NCBI GenBank assembly: GCA_002428085.1
Contig: DJAA01000026.1
Location: 13,944-32,489, forward strand
Source of the DNA: Sulfurimonas sp. UBA6014
Lineage (GTDB): Bacteria; Campylobacterota; Campylobacteria; Campylobacterales; Sulfurimonadaceae
DNA: 18,546 nucleotides
Reading direction: 5' to 3'
Shown here one piece after another: positions 7,901 to 14,382 of this stretch. The notes below the pieces were generated by a model. The model made no database searches. It saw only the letters and a list, made by a program, of their open reading frames with translations, and had not been told where the DNA came from. Position 1 is the stretch's first letter. Every line of letters begins with the position of its first letter. The position numbers and the translations under genes were made by a program.

Positions 7901-7937
7901 AAGTGTAAGCCTCATGCTACACTTGGCGCATGAGGCT
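7901..7937 (-). terminator. Strong hairpin with a mutually exclusive alternative fold between receptor and DUF2202 genes
   Basis: AGCCTCATGC (7908-7917) and GCATGAGGCT (7928-7937) form a perfect 10-bp stem with a 10-base loop, 14 bases after the receptor stop. There is no T-run behind it on the minus strand, so it is not a textbook intrinsic terminator. The loop sequence AAGTGTA (minus strand) also pairs perfectly over 7 bp with TACACTT (7907-7901) directly after the stem. The two folds compete. Read-through into the DUF2202 gene could be set here, as in an attenuator, or the stem may protect the receptor mRNA 3' end. Confidence 0.6.
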
Positions 7938-7951
7938 GTTAGAAGTTTAGA

Positions 7952-9919
7952 TTAAAATTTAAAGTCTAGGTTCGTATAAACATAGCGACCTGGTTCGTTG
8001 AGCACCATGATATCGCTTCCTACGATGGCGACAAGTGTAAGGTCAACATACGTATTTGACTGTGCGTACGTTTCATCAAATAGGTTGTTCACACCTATCG
8101 TCCAGTCGAAGTTTTTACTCACTGCATGTTTGATTTTTGCGTTTACAATGCCCCAAGCTTCAAGCTCTTGCTCGCCATTGTCTTTATCGTAGTCACTCCA
8201 TTTGTCTGAGAGTTGCGTCTCAAGTGTGGCAATAGAGTTGTTCATATACTCATAGCTTACTCCCAAGTTTCCTCTAAGCGGTGCCATATCTGCTAAATCT
8301 TTGTCAGTTTGTCCTGTAAGTGCTTCACTTTTTTGACCTCTTCTATATGATGCACTCATGTCAACAGTGAGTTCATTTGTTGCGTAAATAGAAGCACTCA
8401 ATTCTCCACCGTAAACCGTTGCGTCGATATTTTCAAAAGCACTTGCAGCAAGACCTTTATGGTAGTAAATATAATCATTGAGTTGTGAGTAGAAACCTTT
8501 GACTTTGAGCTTCATCATGTCAGAGTTGAGTTCATAGCCTAAATCTATCTCTTGATTGGTTGTTTGGTCGAGATTTTGAGTACCAGTTGGCAAGATATAT
8601 AACTCTCTTGCATCTGGAACACGTGAAGCTTGACCTAAACCTAAAAATATTTTGCTCTTATTATCTAGGTTATAGGTCGTTAAAATATTAGCATTCAAAG
8701 CACTGTAATCATTTTCTTTTTTTGTTATATCATCAGGGTTGATGTTTGTGGAGTCATATCTTGCGCCGATGCTTACATCCAAATCGCCAAAAGATTTGTC
8801 TAGTTTTGCAAACACAGCCATGTTTTGCGTGAGCGTATGGGTTAAGCTCACAGAATGAACCCCTTCAATACCTGTCGCAGTAGCAGTCATAAACTTCTCA
8901 CCTTCCCAAGTTCTTTTACTTCCATCAAGACCAACGACAAGTTTATAAGAGTCCAAATCAAAACTATTTTTGAGTTTGAGCCCTTCCATTGTTGTTTGAA
9001 GCTGATTGATCATGTACGAGGCAGCACCTGCATTTCTGTACTCTGTACTCATAGGATGGTCAACATCTGAGCTATAGTACTGAAGATTGATATTTTTATA
9101 CATATCGCTTATATTTTGGATGTTGTACTCAACGCTGTAAATATTGGAGTAGTCGTAAATAGCATCCATAGGAGTTGCAGCATATAAAACATCATCGCTT
9201 TTGTTTTTTGTAACACTCAAACGAAGCTCTTGGTCGTCAGTTATCGTTACGAAGGCTTTTGCCATTAAACTTTTCTTTTTATACGCTAGCATATCTTTTT
9301 GCGCTGGTAGGTACTGATTTGGTACTGGAGCACCTTTGAGAGTTTGCTCTGACATCGTGTTGCCATCACCATCTTCATACTGTCCGCTAGCTTCACTTGA
9401 GCCACTCACTAAAACTTTTACAACATCATTTCCACCACTGACAGTAGCACCGACTTTAGTGTAGCCCCATGCTCCAAAACCAAGGTTAACTTCACCGTGG
9501 AGGTCTTTTGTAGGTTTTTTCGTTGTAATTTTAACGCCACCGCTCATGACTCCAAAAGTCTCAACATCGTAAGGACCTTCGATAACTTCAACATCCTCTA
9601 TTTGGCTAGCAAGAACATGCGAAACTGGCGGGTCCATTCTATTTGGACAAGCACCACAAACCTTAGTTCCATCAACTTCAACCGAAATATTGTCTCGTTT
9701 TTGACCGCGAATAAAAATATCATTTGCGATACCGCTACGACGGCTCATGTCGATACTTGGGACTTTTGCACTGAGAGCTTGGGCTAAATCTGCTGAGATT
9801 TTTGCATTTTGAGCAACCTCTGTGATAAGCGTTGACTCCACGCTAATAGGAGCAAGTTTTATCTCCGCTGCGTACAAGGACGCTACTGCGATAAATGAGA
9901 GAGGGATAATTCTATTCAT
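7952..9919 (-). CDS. TonB-dependent outer membrane receptor, possible copper receptor
   Basis: The 655 residues begin with a signal peptide (MNRIIPLSFIAVASLYAAE) and a TonB-box-like APISVES (about 23-29). A plug domain follows (about 35-135: NDIFIRGQKRDNISVEVDG, VEVIEGPYDVETFGVMSGG), then a beta barrel ending in aromatic F at LDFKF for outer-membrane assembly. The barrel contains GLGQASRVPDARELY and WTIGVNNLFDETYAQ, typical of the family. The plug carries Cys88-x2-Cys91-x3-Met95 followed by DPPVSHV. This resembles the conserved CxxxM-DPPTS region of the OprC/NosA TonB copper receptors (TIGR01778), where Cys and Met bind copper. Copper uptake is therefore the best guess; another metal chelate is possible. 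AAGAAGGT (9934-9927) precedes the ATG. The upstream divergent gap holds direct GTGTTA repeats. Confidence 0.88.
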   Translation of the reverse strand: MNRIIPLSFIAVASLYAAEIKLAPISVESTLITEVAQNAKISADLAQALSAKVPSIDMSRRSGIANDIFIRGQKRDNISVEVDGTKVCGACPNRMDPPVSHVLASQIEDVEVIEGPYDVETFGVMSGGVKITTKKPTKDLHGEVNLGFGAWGYTKVGATVSGGNDVVKVLVSGSSEASGQYEDGDGNTMSEQTLKGAPVPNQYLPAQKDMLAYKKKSLMAKAFVTITDDQELRLSVTKNKSDDVLYAATPMDAIYDYSNIYSVEYNIQNISDMYKNINLQYYSSDVDHPMSTEYRNAGAASYMINQLQTTMEGLKLKNSFDLDSYKLVVGLDGSKRTWEGEKFMTATATGIEGVHSVSLTHTLTQNMAVFAKLDKSFGDLDVSIGARYDSTNINPDDITKKENDYSALNANILTTYNLDNKSKIFLGLGQASRVPDARELYILPTGTQNLDQTTNQEIDLGYELNSDMMKLKVKGFYSQLNDYIYYHKGLAASAFENIDATVYGGELSASIYATNELTVDMSASYRRGQKSEALTGQTDKDLADMAPLRGNLGVSYEYMNNSIATLETQLSDKWSDYDKDNGEQELEAWGIVNAKIKHAVSKNFDWTIGVNNLFDETYAQSNTYVDLTLVAIVGSDIMVLNEPGRYVYTNLDFKF

Positions 9920-9963
9920 ATGATTTACCTTCTTGGTTTAAATTGCGAAATGGTATGTGTTTA

Positions 9964-9980
9964 GTGTTACAAAAGTGTTA
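9964..9980 (+). promoter_or_regulatory. Tandem GTGTTA repeats at 11-bp spacing in a divergent promoter region
   Basis: AGTGTTA occurs at 9963-9969 and 9974-9980, exactly one helical turn apart. This is the arrangement bound by OmpR/PhoB-class response regulators. The second copy occupies the -35 position of the putative TAGAAT promoter (17-base spacing), as in activator-dependent promoters lacking a real -35. The site lies between the receptor gene (minus) and the microprotein gene (plus) and could serve either. No regulator gene is nearby, so the class of factor is inferred. Confidence 0.35.
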
Positions 9981-9997
9981 ATAAATAAAACTGTCGG

Positions 9998-10003
9998 TAG
10001 AAT
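9998..10003 (+). promoter_or_regulatory. Putative -10 (TAGAAT) directly before the microprotein gene
   Basis: TAGAAT ends 7 bases before the ATG at 10011, so transcription would start at or next to the start codon and give a leaderless mRNA. No good Shine-Dalgarno sequence exists upstream of this ATG, which agrees. A promoter further upstream cannot be excluded. Confidence 0.35.
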
Positions 10004-10010
10004 TTCTTTC

Positions 10011-10148
10011 ATGAACACGAAAGAGAAAATAAAAAGAGTCATTTTAGTAACTTTAGGTTTTGGTTTTTCCACGTATTTGATTATGAGTGGGATGGCAATT
10101 TTAAACATGGAAGATGCAAACAGTACGAGCAAAAAAGAGATGAAATAA
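10011..10148 (+). CDS. 45-residue single-span membrane microprotein
   Basis: The protein is MNTKEKIKRVILVTLG followed by FGFSTYLIMSGMAILNMEDA and a short polar tail ending KKEMK. It has a basic N-terminus, one hydrophobic segment (about 10-32) containing GFGFSTYLIMSGMA, and a charged tail, so it is probably a single-pass inner-membrane protein with its N-terminus inside. I do not recognise a family. The ATG at 10011 is preferred over a GTG at 9957 in the same frame, because the latter would add 18 residues read through the promoter repeats. It is divergent from the TonB receptor and 38 bases upstream of the SGNH hydrolase. Its location suggests a link to the receptor or to the hydrolase pair, but nothing in the sequence proves one. 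Expression is not demonstrated. Confidence 0.5.
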   Translation: MNTKEKIKRVILVTLGFGFSTYLIMSGMAILNMEDANSTSKKEMK

Positions 10149-10186
10149 GAGATATTAATGTACACTTGCTTTTTTAAAGGAAAACT

Positions 10187-10786
10187 ATGAACTGGTATGA
10201 AGCAGAGGTTTCGCAACTTGAAGCCAAAATTAGAAATGAAGAGATAAAAAAAGGGGCAAATCTTTTTTATGGAAGCTCCTCTTTTACCCTTTGGAAAAGT
10301 ATAAAATCTGACCTTGCTCCACACAATGTTGAAAATGTTGCGTTTGGTGGCTCAACCATAGAAGCATGCGTCCATTTTTTTGATCGTCTTGTTCTCCCAT
10401 GTGAGCCCAAATCTATCATCTTTTACGCAGGGGACAATGACATAGGAAACGGTGTTTATCACTCGGATGTCATGGCACGTTTTGAGGCACTTTTGGCAAA
10501 GCGGGCGCAAAAACTTAGCGGGATAAAATTTACCTTTGTTTCCCTTAAGCCATCTCCTGCACGCCACCATCTCCTTCATAGGATTCGGTTGGTCAACAGC
10601 TATGTAAAATCCCGCTTAGAAGATCTTGACAATGTCCAGTATCTTGACACCCACTCTCTTATGTACACTCCCGATGGTATGCCAAATCCAGAACTTTTTG
10701 GTGTAGATGGGCTTCATATGAATGCAAACGGTTATGATGTTTGGCGCAATCTTTTGCTCTCACACTCGCACAAAATTTTTCTCTAA
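10187..10786 (+). CDS. SGNH/GDSL-type hydrolase
   Basis: This 199-residue protein has the four SGNH blocks: block I FYGSSSFTLW with the expected nucleophile Ser31 (GSSS in place of GDSL), block II FGGST (Gly54/55), block III AGDNDI with Asn84, and block V VDGLHMNANGY with Asp174 and His177. Such enzymes hydrolyse esters (lipids, acyl-carbohydrates, acetyl groups); the substrate here is unknown. There is no signal peptide or membrane segment, so it is cytoplasmic. AAAGG (10176-10180) lies at good distance from the ATG. The next gene, a second esterase of a different fold, begins 3 bases after its stop, so the two are translated from one message and may act on related substrates. Confidence 0.85.
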   Translation: MNWYEAEVSQLEAKIRNEEIKKGANLFYGSSSFTLWKSIKSDLAPHNVENVAFGGSTIEACVHFFDRLVLPCEPKSIIFYAGDNDIGNGVYHSDVMARFEALLAKRAQKLSGIKFTFVSLKPSPARHHLLHRIRLVNSYVKSRLEDLDNVQYLDTHSLMYTPDGMPNPELFGVDGLHMNANGYDVWRNLLLSHSHKIFL

Positions 10787-10789
10787 CCC

Positions 10790-11518
10790 ATGCATCGCGA
10801 ATACCAAGTTTGGCACAGCACACACCTTGATCGTCCTATGGAACTCCTTGTTTTTGGGCATAGTGGTGCGAGAGTTATTGTTTTCCCTACAAGAGTCGGA
10901 CGATTTTTCGACTATGAAAACTGGGGTATCGTAGCCTCTGTACGTGAAAAAATACAAAGAGGCGACTTGCAGCTTTTTTGTGTTGACAGCATTGATGCTG
11001 AGAGTTTTTATTGTGACTGGTGCACGCCTCATGAGAGGATAAAGCTTCATAATAGATATGAAAAATACATCTTAAACGAGGTTGTCCCATTTAGTAAGAA
11101 AAAAAACGCCAACCCATTTCTCATAGCACATGGCTGCTCTTTAGGAGCCTACCATGCGCTCAACATCGCTCTTCGCCATCCTACTGTTTTCAACAAAGTC
11201 GTAAGTCTGAGCGGACGATACAATATAAGTGAGCAGATTGGGCACTATCGCGACCTTTTTGATGGCTACATGGATGAAGATATCTATTTTCACAACCCAT
11301 GCCTTTATCTGCCAAACATCCAAGATAAGGCTCTTTTAAAGAAATTGCGAAAGCTTGAGATAATTATCGTCACAGGCAAAGAGGATATTCTCTTAGAAAA
11401 TAACGAAAAACTCTATCACAAACTCCTCGCAAAAGGGATAAACACATACTTTTTCATCTGGGAAGGCGACGGACACAGAGCAAAATATTGGCGAGAGATG
11501 GTCAAGCATTATCTTTAA
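10790..11518 (+). CDS. Alpha/beta-hydrolase esterase (PF00756-like)
   Basis: This 242-residue protein has an alpha/beta-hydrolase fold. The nucleophile elbow is HGCSLGAYHA with Ser117; likely partners are Asp199 in VTGKEDI and His229 in WEGDGHR. The N-terminus (YQVWHSTHLDRPMELLVFG, then VFPTRVGRFFDYENWG) and LFCVDSIDAES match, from memory, a subgroup of the esterase D/putative esterase family annotated only as esterase family protein. Cytoplasmic location is likely because there is no signal peptide. The ATG follows the SGNH gene stop by three bases without its own ribosome site, suggesting coupled translation. Its stop shares TTAA with the stop of the opposing helix-turn-helix gene. The substrate is unknown. 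Confidence 0.82.
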   Translation: MHREYQVWHSTHLDRPMELLVFGHSGARVIVFPTRVGRFFDYENWGIVASVREKIQRGDLQLFCVDSIDAESFYCDWCTPHERIKLHNRYEKYILNEVVPFSKKKNANPFLIAHGCSLGAYHALNIALRHPTVFNKVVSLSGRYNISEQIGHYRDLFDGYMDEDIYFHNPCLYLPNIQDKALLKKLRKLEIIIVTGKEDILLENNEKLYHKLLAKGINTYFFIWEGDGHRAKYWREMVKHYL

Positions 11519-11721
11519 AATGCCGTTTGCTTTTTTATACTAAAACTCTCTTTGAGTTCTTTGAGCTCATGTAAACTCTTCTCATTTTTCTCAATAATCT
11601 CATCCACCATAAGCCCAAGCATTACTGTTTTGTAGAGGTTTGGTCTGTCTTTTTCCCAGTTAAAAAGAGTTTTATAATCTATCCCTAAATATCCCGCAAT
11701 ATCTCGTTTTGTCATTTTCAT
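11515..11721 (-). CDS. Small helix-turn-helix DNA-binding protein
   Basis: This 68-residue protein has an N-terminal helix-turn-helix (about 4-30): TKRDIAGYLGIDYKTLFNWE, with the second helix YKTLFNWEKDRPN as the likely DNA reader. A Lys/Glu-rich helical tail (about 40-60) may dimerise. It resembles small Cro/XRE-like regulators of mobile or defence loci; I cannot name a family. The ATG at 11721 is preferred over the adjacent TTG at 11724, because AAAGG lies about 6 bases upstream of the ATG. It is divergent from the methyltransferase gene across 159 bases that contain ATTCYATA repeats, so it may be a controller-type regulator of the methylase-nuclease pair. That is inferred from position only. 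Confidence 0.65.
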   Translation of the reverse strand: MKMTKRDIAGYLGIDYKTLFNWEKDRPNLYKTVMLGLMVDEIIEKNEKSLHELKELKESFSIKKQTAF

Positions 11722-11742
11722 CAATAGCCTTTTTTTGGCTGT

Positions 11743-11771
11743 AATCTACTTAGTGCTCAATGACAAAACAA
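11743..11771 (-). promoter_or_regulatory. Putative promoter of the helix-turn-helix gene
   Basis: On the minus strand TTGTTT (11771-11766), a 17-base spacer and TAGATT (11748-11743) form a plausible sigma-70 promoter, ending 21 bases before the ATG. The first ATTCCATA repeat lies just upstream of its -35. Confidence 0.4.
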
Positions 11772-11781
11772 CTATGTACAT

Positions 11782-11851
11782 ATTCCATATTTAATAACAT
11801 ATATAAGTAATAATTCCATACAAAGAATATATAATCAGCAATTATTCTATA
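11782..11851. repeat. Three ATTCYATA repeats at exact 31-bp spacing, candidate operator array
   Basis: ATTCCATA occurs at 11782-11789 and 11813-11820 and ATTCTATA at 11844-11851. The starts are 31 bp apart each time, about three helical turns, so all copies face the same side of the helix. They sit between the helix-turn-helix gene and the methyltransferase and surround the TATAAT at 11830-11835. The surrounding DNA is very A/T-rich, so chance similarity is possible, but the equal spacing is notable. The copies are too short to be CRISPR repeats. Confidence 0.45.
11830..11835 (+). promoter_or_regulatory. Putative -10 of the methyltransferase-nuclease operon
   Basis: TATAAT is 45 bases before the methyltransferase ATG, with a weak or absent -35 upstream, lying between the second and third ATTCYATA repeats. 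A GGAA at 11869-11872 may act as the ribosome site. Confidence 0.45.
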
Positions 11852-11880
11852 AAAAATAACGAAAGTGTGGAAATATATTA

Positions 11881-12897
11881 ATGCAAGAAATTGAAAAGAA
11901 AGTTTTAAACAAAAATTTACATAGTGCAAAAAAAGGTAAAAATGATGAGTTTTATACGCAACTCGAAGATATAGAACGAGAGATTAAGCACTATAAAGAG
12001 CACTTTAAAAATAAAGTGGTTTTTTGCAACTGTGACGATCCGCGTGTAAGTAACTTTTTTCACTATTTTTCTCATAAATTTGAAGATTTAGGATTAAAAA
12101 AACTTGTAACTACATGTTATAAAAATCAAAATAGGGATTTGTTCAGCGATAATAATTCTGAGCAAGCGATATGGCTGGAATATAACGGCGACAAGAACTG
12201 TGATAAAGTGCCAAATCCTGAAGAGATCGGAATCCATCCGTTAAAAGGTGATGGAGATTTTAGAAGCCAAGAGAGCATAGAACTTTTGAAACAAGCTGAT
12301 ATTGTGGTTACAAATCCCCCATTTTCACTATTTCGAGAGTATGTTGCGCAACTTGTAGAGTATGACAAAAAATTTATCATTGTCGGACATCAAAATGCAC
12401 TGACTTATAAAGAAATTTTTCCTCTGATAAAAGAAAATAAAATGTGGTTGGGTTATGGTTTTAAAGGTGGTGCAAGTCATTTTATAAACACACATTATGA
12501 AGACTATGCTACTGCAACGGATAGAAAAGAGGGAATGATAAGGGTTTCAGGCGTAGTTTGGTACACAAACTTAGATATAGCAAAAAGACATGAAGACTTA
12601 ATGCTTTATAAGAAATATACTCCTGAAGAATATCCAAAGTATGACAATTATGAGGCTATAGAAGTTTCAAAAACAAAAGATATTCCTATAGACTATAGTG
12701 GAGTTATGGGCGTACCGATAACTTTTATGGATAAATATAGTCCTATGCAGTTTGAGATTTTGGGTGCAACCGAAAGCGAAGGAAAAGGTTTTTCCAATGG
12801 GCTATGGGATGAAAAAAGTAAAGTTTCTCAGCCTTTAGTAAATAATAGGCGCGCTTACAAAAGACTTTTCATAAGGAACAAAAAAATATGCAAATAG
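11881..12897 (+). CDS. EcoRI-family adenine-specific DNA methyltransferase
   Basis: The 338 residues are close to M.EcoRI length. The catalytic motif IV is TNPPFSLF with Asn145-Pro-Pro-Phe148. The N-terminus KNDEFYTQLEDIEREI (20-35) and VVFCNCDDPRVSNFFHYF (46-63, the SAM-binding region) are typical of the EcoRI_methylase family (PF13651), as is the C-terminal VNNRRAYKRLFIRNKK. It should transfer a methyl group from S-adenosylmethionine to N6 of adenine in a specific site; the site cannot be read from the protein. The stop overlaps the next gene by 10 bases, so methylase and DUF262-HNH protein are coexpressed. The region looks A/T-richer than the housekeeping genes, and no EcoRI-like endonuclease gene is present. 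It was probably acquired horizontally, by eye only. Confidence 0.88.
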   Translation: MQEIEKKVLNKNLHSAKKGKNDEFYTQLEDIEREIKHYKEHFKNKVVFCNCDDPRVSNFFHYFSHKFEDLGLKKLVTTCYKNQNRDLFSDNNSEQAIWLEYNGDKNCDKVPNPEEIGIHPLKGDGDFRSQESIELLKQADIVVTNPPFSLFREYVAQLVEYDKKFIIVGHQNALTYKEIFPLIKENKMWLGYGFKGGASHFINTHYEDYATATDRKEGMIRVSGVVWYTNLDIAKRHEDLMLYKKYTPEEYPKYDNYEAIEVSKTKDIPIDYSGVMGVPITFMDKYSPMQFEILGATESEGKGFSNGLWDEKSKVSQPLVNNRRAYKRLFIRNKKICK

Positions 12898-13982
12898 AAC
12901 TCAAAGAGATAACCATACGAGAACTCACAAACGGTTACAGCGATAATGAAGAAAACGGAGTTATCGGGTTTGGTGGCAAGCTTGACATAAGACCGCCGTA
13001 TCAGCGAGAGTTTGTTTATAAAGATAAACAACGAGAAGCGGTGATAGATACCGTGACAAAGGGTTTTCCGCTCAATGTGATGTACTGGGCGATGAAAGAA
13101 GACGGGAGTTATGAAGTGATAGACGGACAACAAAGAACCATATCAATCAGCCAATATATTAACGGTGATTTTGCCTACATGATGCGCTATTTTCACAATT
13201 TGCAAAATGATGAACAAGAGCAAATTTTAGACTATAAACTGATGATTTATTTTTGTAGTGGAACCGATAGCGAAAAACTGGAGTGGTTTAAAACAATCAA
13301 TATTGCAGGCGAAGAACTAAGTGAGCAAGAGTTGCGAAATGCAGTCTATAGCGGCTCTTGGGTCACTGAGGCAAAAAAATATTTTAGTAAAAACGGTTGT
13401 GTGGCGTATAGTATGGCAAATCACTACATGAGCGGCACCGTCAATCGTCAAGATTATTTAGAGACGGCTATTGACTGGATTGCCGCAAGAGACAGAACAA
13501 CTATAGAAAACTATATGGCAACTCATCAACATAAACCAAATGCCCATGAACTATGGCTCTATTTTAAAAGTGTTATAGATTGGACAGGTGTCGTATTTCC
13601 AAAATATCGCAAAGAGATGAAGGGGATAGAATGGGGACTTTTATACAATGAGTTTAAAAATGATACAAGTTTAGACCCTAAAACACTCGAAGCCAAAATA
13701 GCAACACTTATGCAAGATGAAGATGTGGGAAGTAAAAAAGGGATATATGAATATTTGCTCACAGGCAAGGAAAAACACCTCAATATCCGAACATTTAGCG
13801 ACAAACAAAAAAGAGAATCGTATGAGAGGCAAAAAGGAATTTGTGTCAAATGCAAAGAGCATTTTGAACTAAGTCAAATGGAAGCCGACCATATAACGCC
13901 TTGGCATGACGGCGGGAAAACCGATGCCTTAAATTGCCAAATGTTATGCAGAGAATGTAACAGAAGAAAATCGGGCAAATGA
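12888..13982 (+). CDS. DUF262-HNH nuclease, probable restriction partner of the methyltransferase
   Basis: This 364-residue protein has an N-terminal DUF262 domain, with RPPYQREFVY (35-44) and the hallmark DGQQRT (79-84), part of a nucleotide-hydrolysing ParB-like fold in SspE and GmrS relatives. The middle is helical. The C-terminus is a canonical zinc-type HNH nuclease: Cys319-x2-Cys322, Asp334-His335, His340, Asn349, Cys354-x2-Cys357-Asn358. It therefore differs from GmrSD/SspE, which carry DUF1524-type HNH domains. Such proteins act as NTP-dependent nucleases or nickases in defence and often sense DNA modification. AAGGA (12873-12877) lies 10 bases before the ATG, inside the methylase gene. 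Pairing with an adenine methylase suggests restriction of unmethylated DNA, or cutting controlled by methylation. The domains are firm; the mechanism is inferred. Confidence 0.88.
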   Translation: MQIELKEITIRELTNGYSDNEENGVIGFGGKLDIRPPYQREFVYKDKQREAVIDTVTKGFPLNVMYWAMKEDGSYEVIDGQQRTISISQYINGDFAYMMRYFHNLQNDEQEQILDYKLMIYFCSGTDSEKLEWFKTINIAGEELSEQELRNAVYSGSWVTEAKKYFSKNGCVAYSMANHYMSGTVNRQDYLETAIDWIAARDRTTIENYMATHQHKPNAHELWLYFKSVIDWTGVVFPKYRKEMKGIEWGLLYNEFKNDTSLDPKTLEAKIATLMQDEDVGSKKGIYEYLLTGKEKHLNIRTFSDKQKRESYERQKGICVKCKEHFELSQMEADHITPWHDGGKTDALNCQMLCRECNRRKSGK

Positions 13983-14010
13983 GGCTCTCCTTCTAAAAGT
14001 AAAGCTCCTT

Positions 14011-14352
14011 CTAGCTAATTTTAAAAAAGTCTTTTAGTTGCTTAATCTTTGTTTTCGTACCGCTGTATCGCATGACACTTGCGACCATTTTCCACTCTTT
14101 TTTTGCATAGCAAGGCTTTGTACAAGTTCGACATTTTGGTTTTTCATCATGAGGACATGCCATGAGACGCTCTAGCGAGTAATGCATAAGTTTTGCACAT
14201 TCGTTACAAAGTTGGATCTCAAAAGAATAATCACGTTCTTTGTAGTGCAAAGAAAAAGGAATTTTTGTTTGCAATGTATGCTTGTCGCTGCAGTAAAGCG
14301 GAAAAAATTTCTGAAGTGTTGCCAGCTCAGTTTCAAATTTATCTTGTTTGAT
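14011..14352 (-). CDS. YgbA-family (nitrous oxide-stimulated promoter family) cysteine-rich protein with apparent ATC start
   Basis: The protein is 113 residues if initiated at ATC (14352-14350). Family features are LYCSDKH (19-25), LCNECAKLMHYSLERL with Cys49/Cys52, CPHDEKPKC (Cys66, Cys74), CTKPCY (Cys77, Cys81) and VMRYSG (93-98), matching the YgbA_NO family (PF11756). E. coli ygbA belongs to the NO-sensing NsrR regulon; the molecular role is unclear, and the cysteines suggest metal or Fe-S binding. A TTG at 14274 would remove the conserved Tyr-Cys...His segment and has no ribosome site. Upstream to the in-frame TAA (14385-14383) there is no ATG, GTG or TTG in frame; GAGGGT (14364-14359) is about 8 bases before ATC AAA. 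It follows the efflux ATPase by 30 bases and is probably the last gene of that operon. Confidence 0.78.
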   Translation of the reverse strand: MKQDKFETELATLQKFFPLYCSDKHTLQTKIPFSLHYKERDYSFEIQLCNECAKLMHYSLERLMACPHDEKPKCRTCTKPCYAKKEWKMVASVMRYSGTKTKIKQLKDFFKIS

Positions 14353-14382
14353 TGTTATACCCTCACAATTTATTCGTAGTGC

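Noticed and set aside
7901..7937. The overlapping stems as an H-type pseudoknot
   Set aside because: The connector across the 10-bp stem would have zero bases, which is not sterically possible with both stems complete; competing folds are more likely.
11782..11851. The regularly spaced 31-bp repeats as a CRISPR array
   Set aside because: The shared unit is only about 8 bases, with three copies and no cas genes; an operator array fits better.
13983..14010. Terminator between the HNH gene and the YgbA-type gene
   Set aside because: Only a 4-bp AGCT stem and an imperfect CTCCTTCTA-like direct repeat are visible; no convincing hairpin with a T-run.
14272..14274. TTG at 14274 as the start of the YgbA-type gene
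   Set aside because: There is no ribosome site, and conserved family residues (LYCSDKH) lie upstream in the same open frame.
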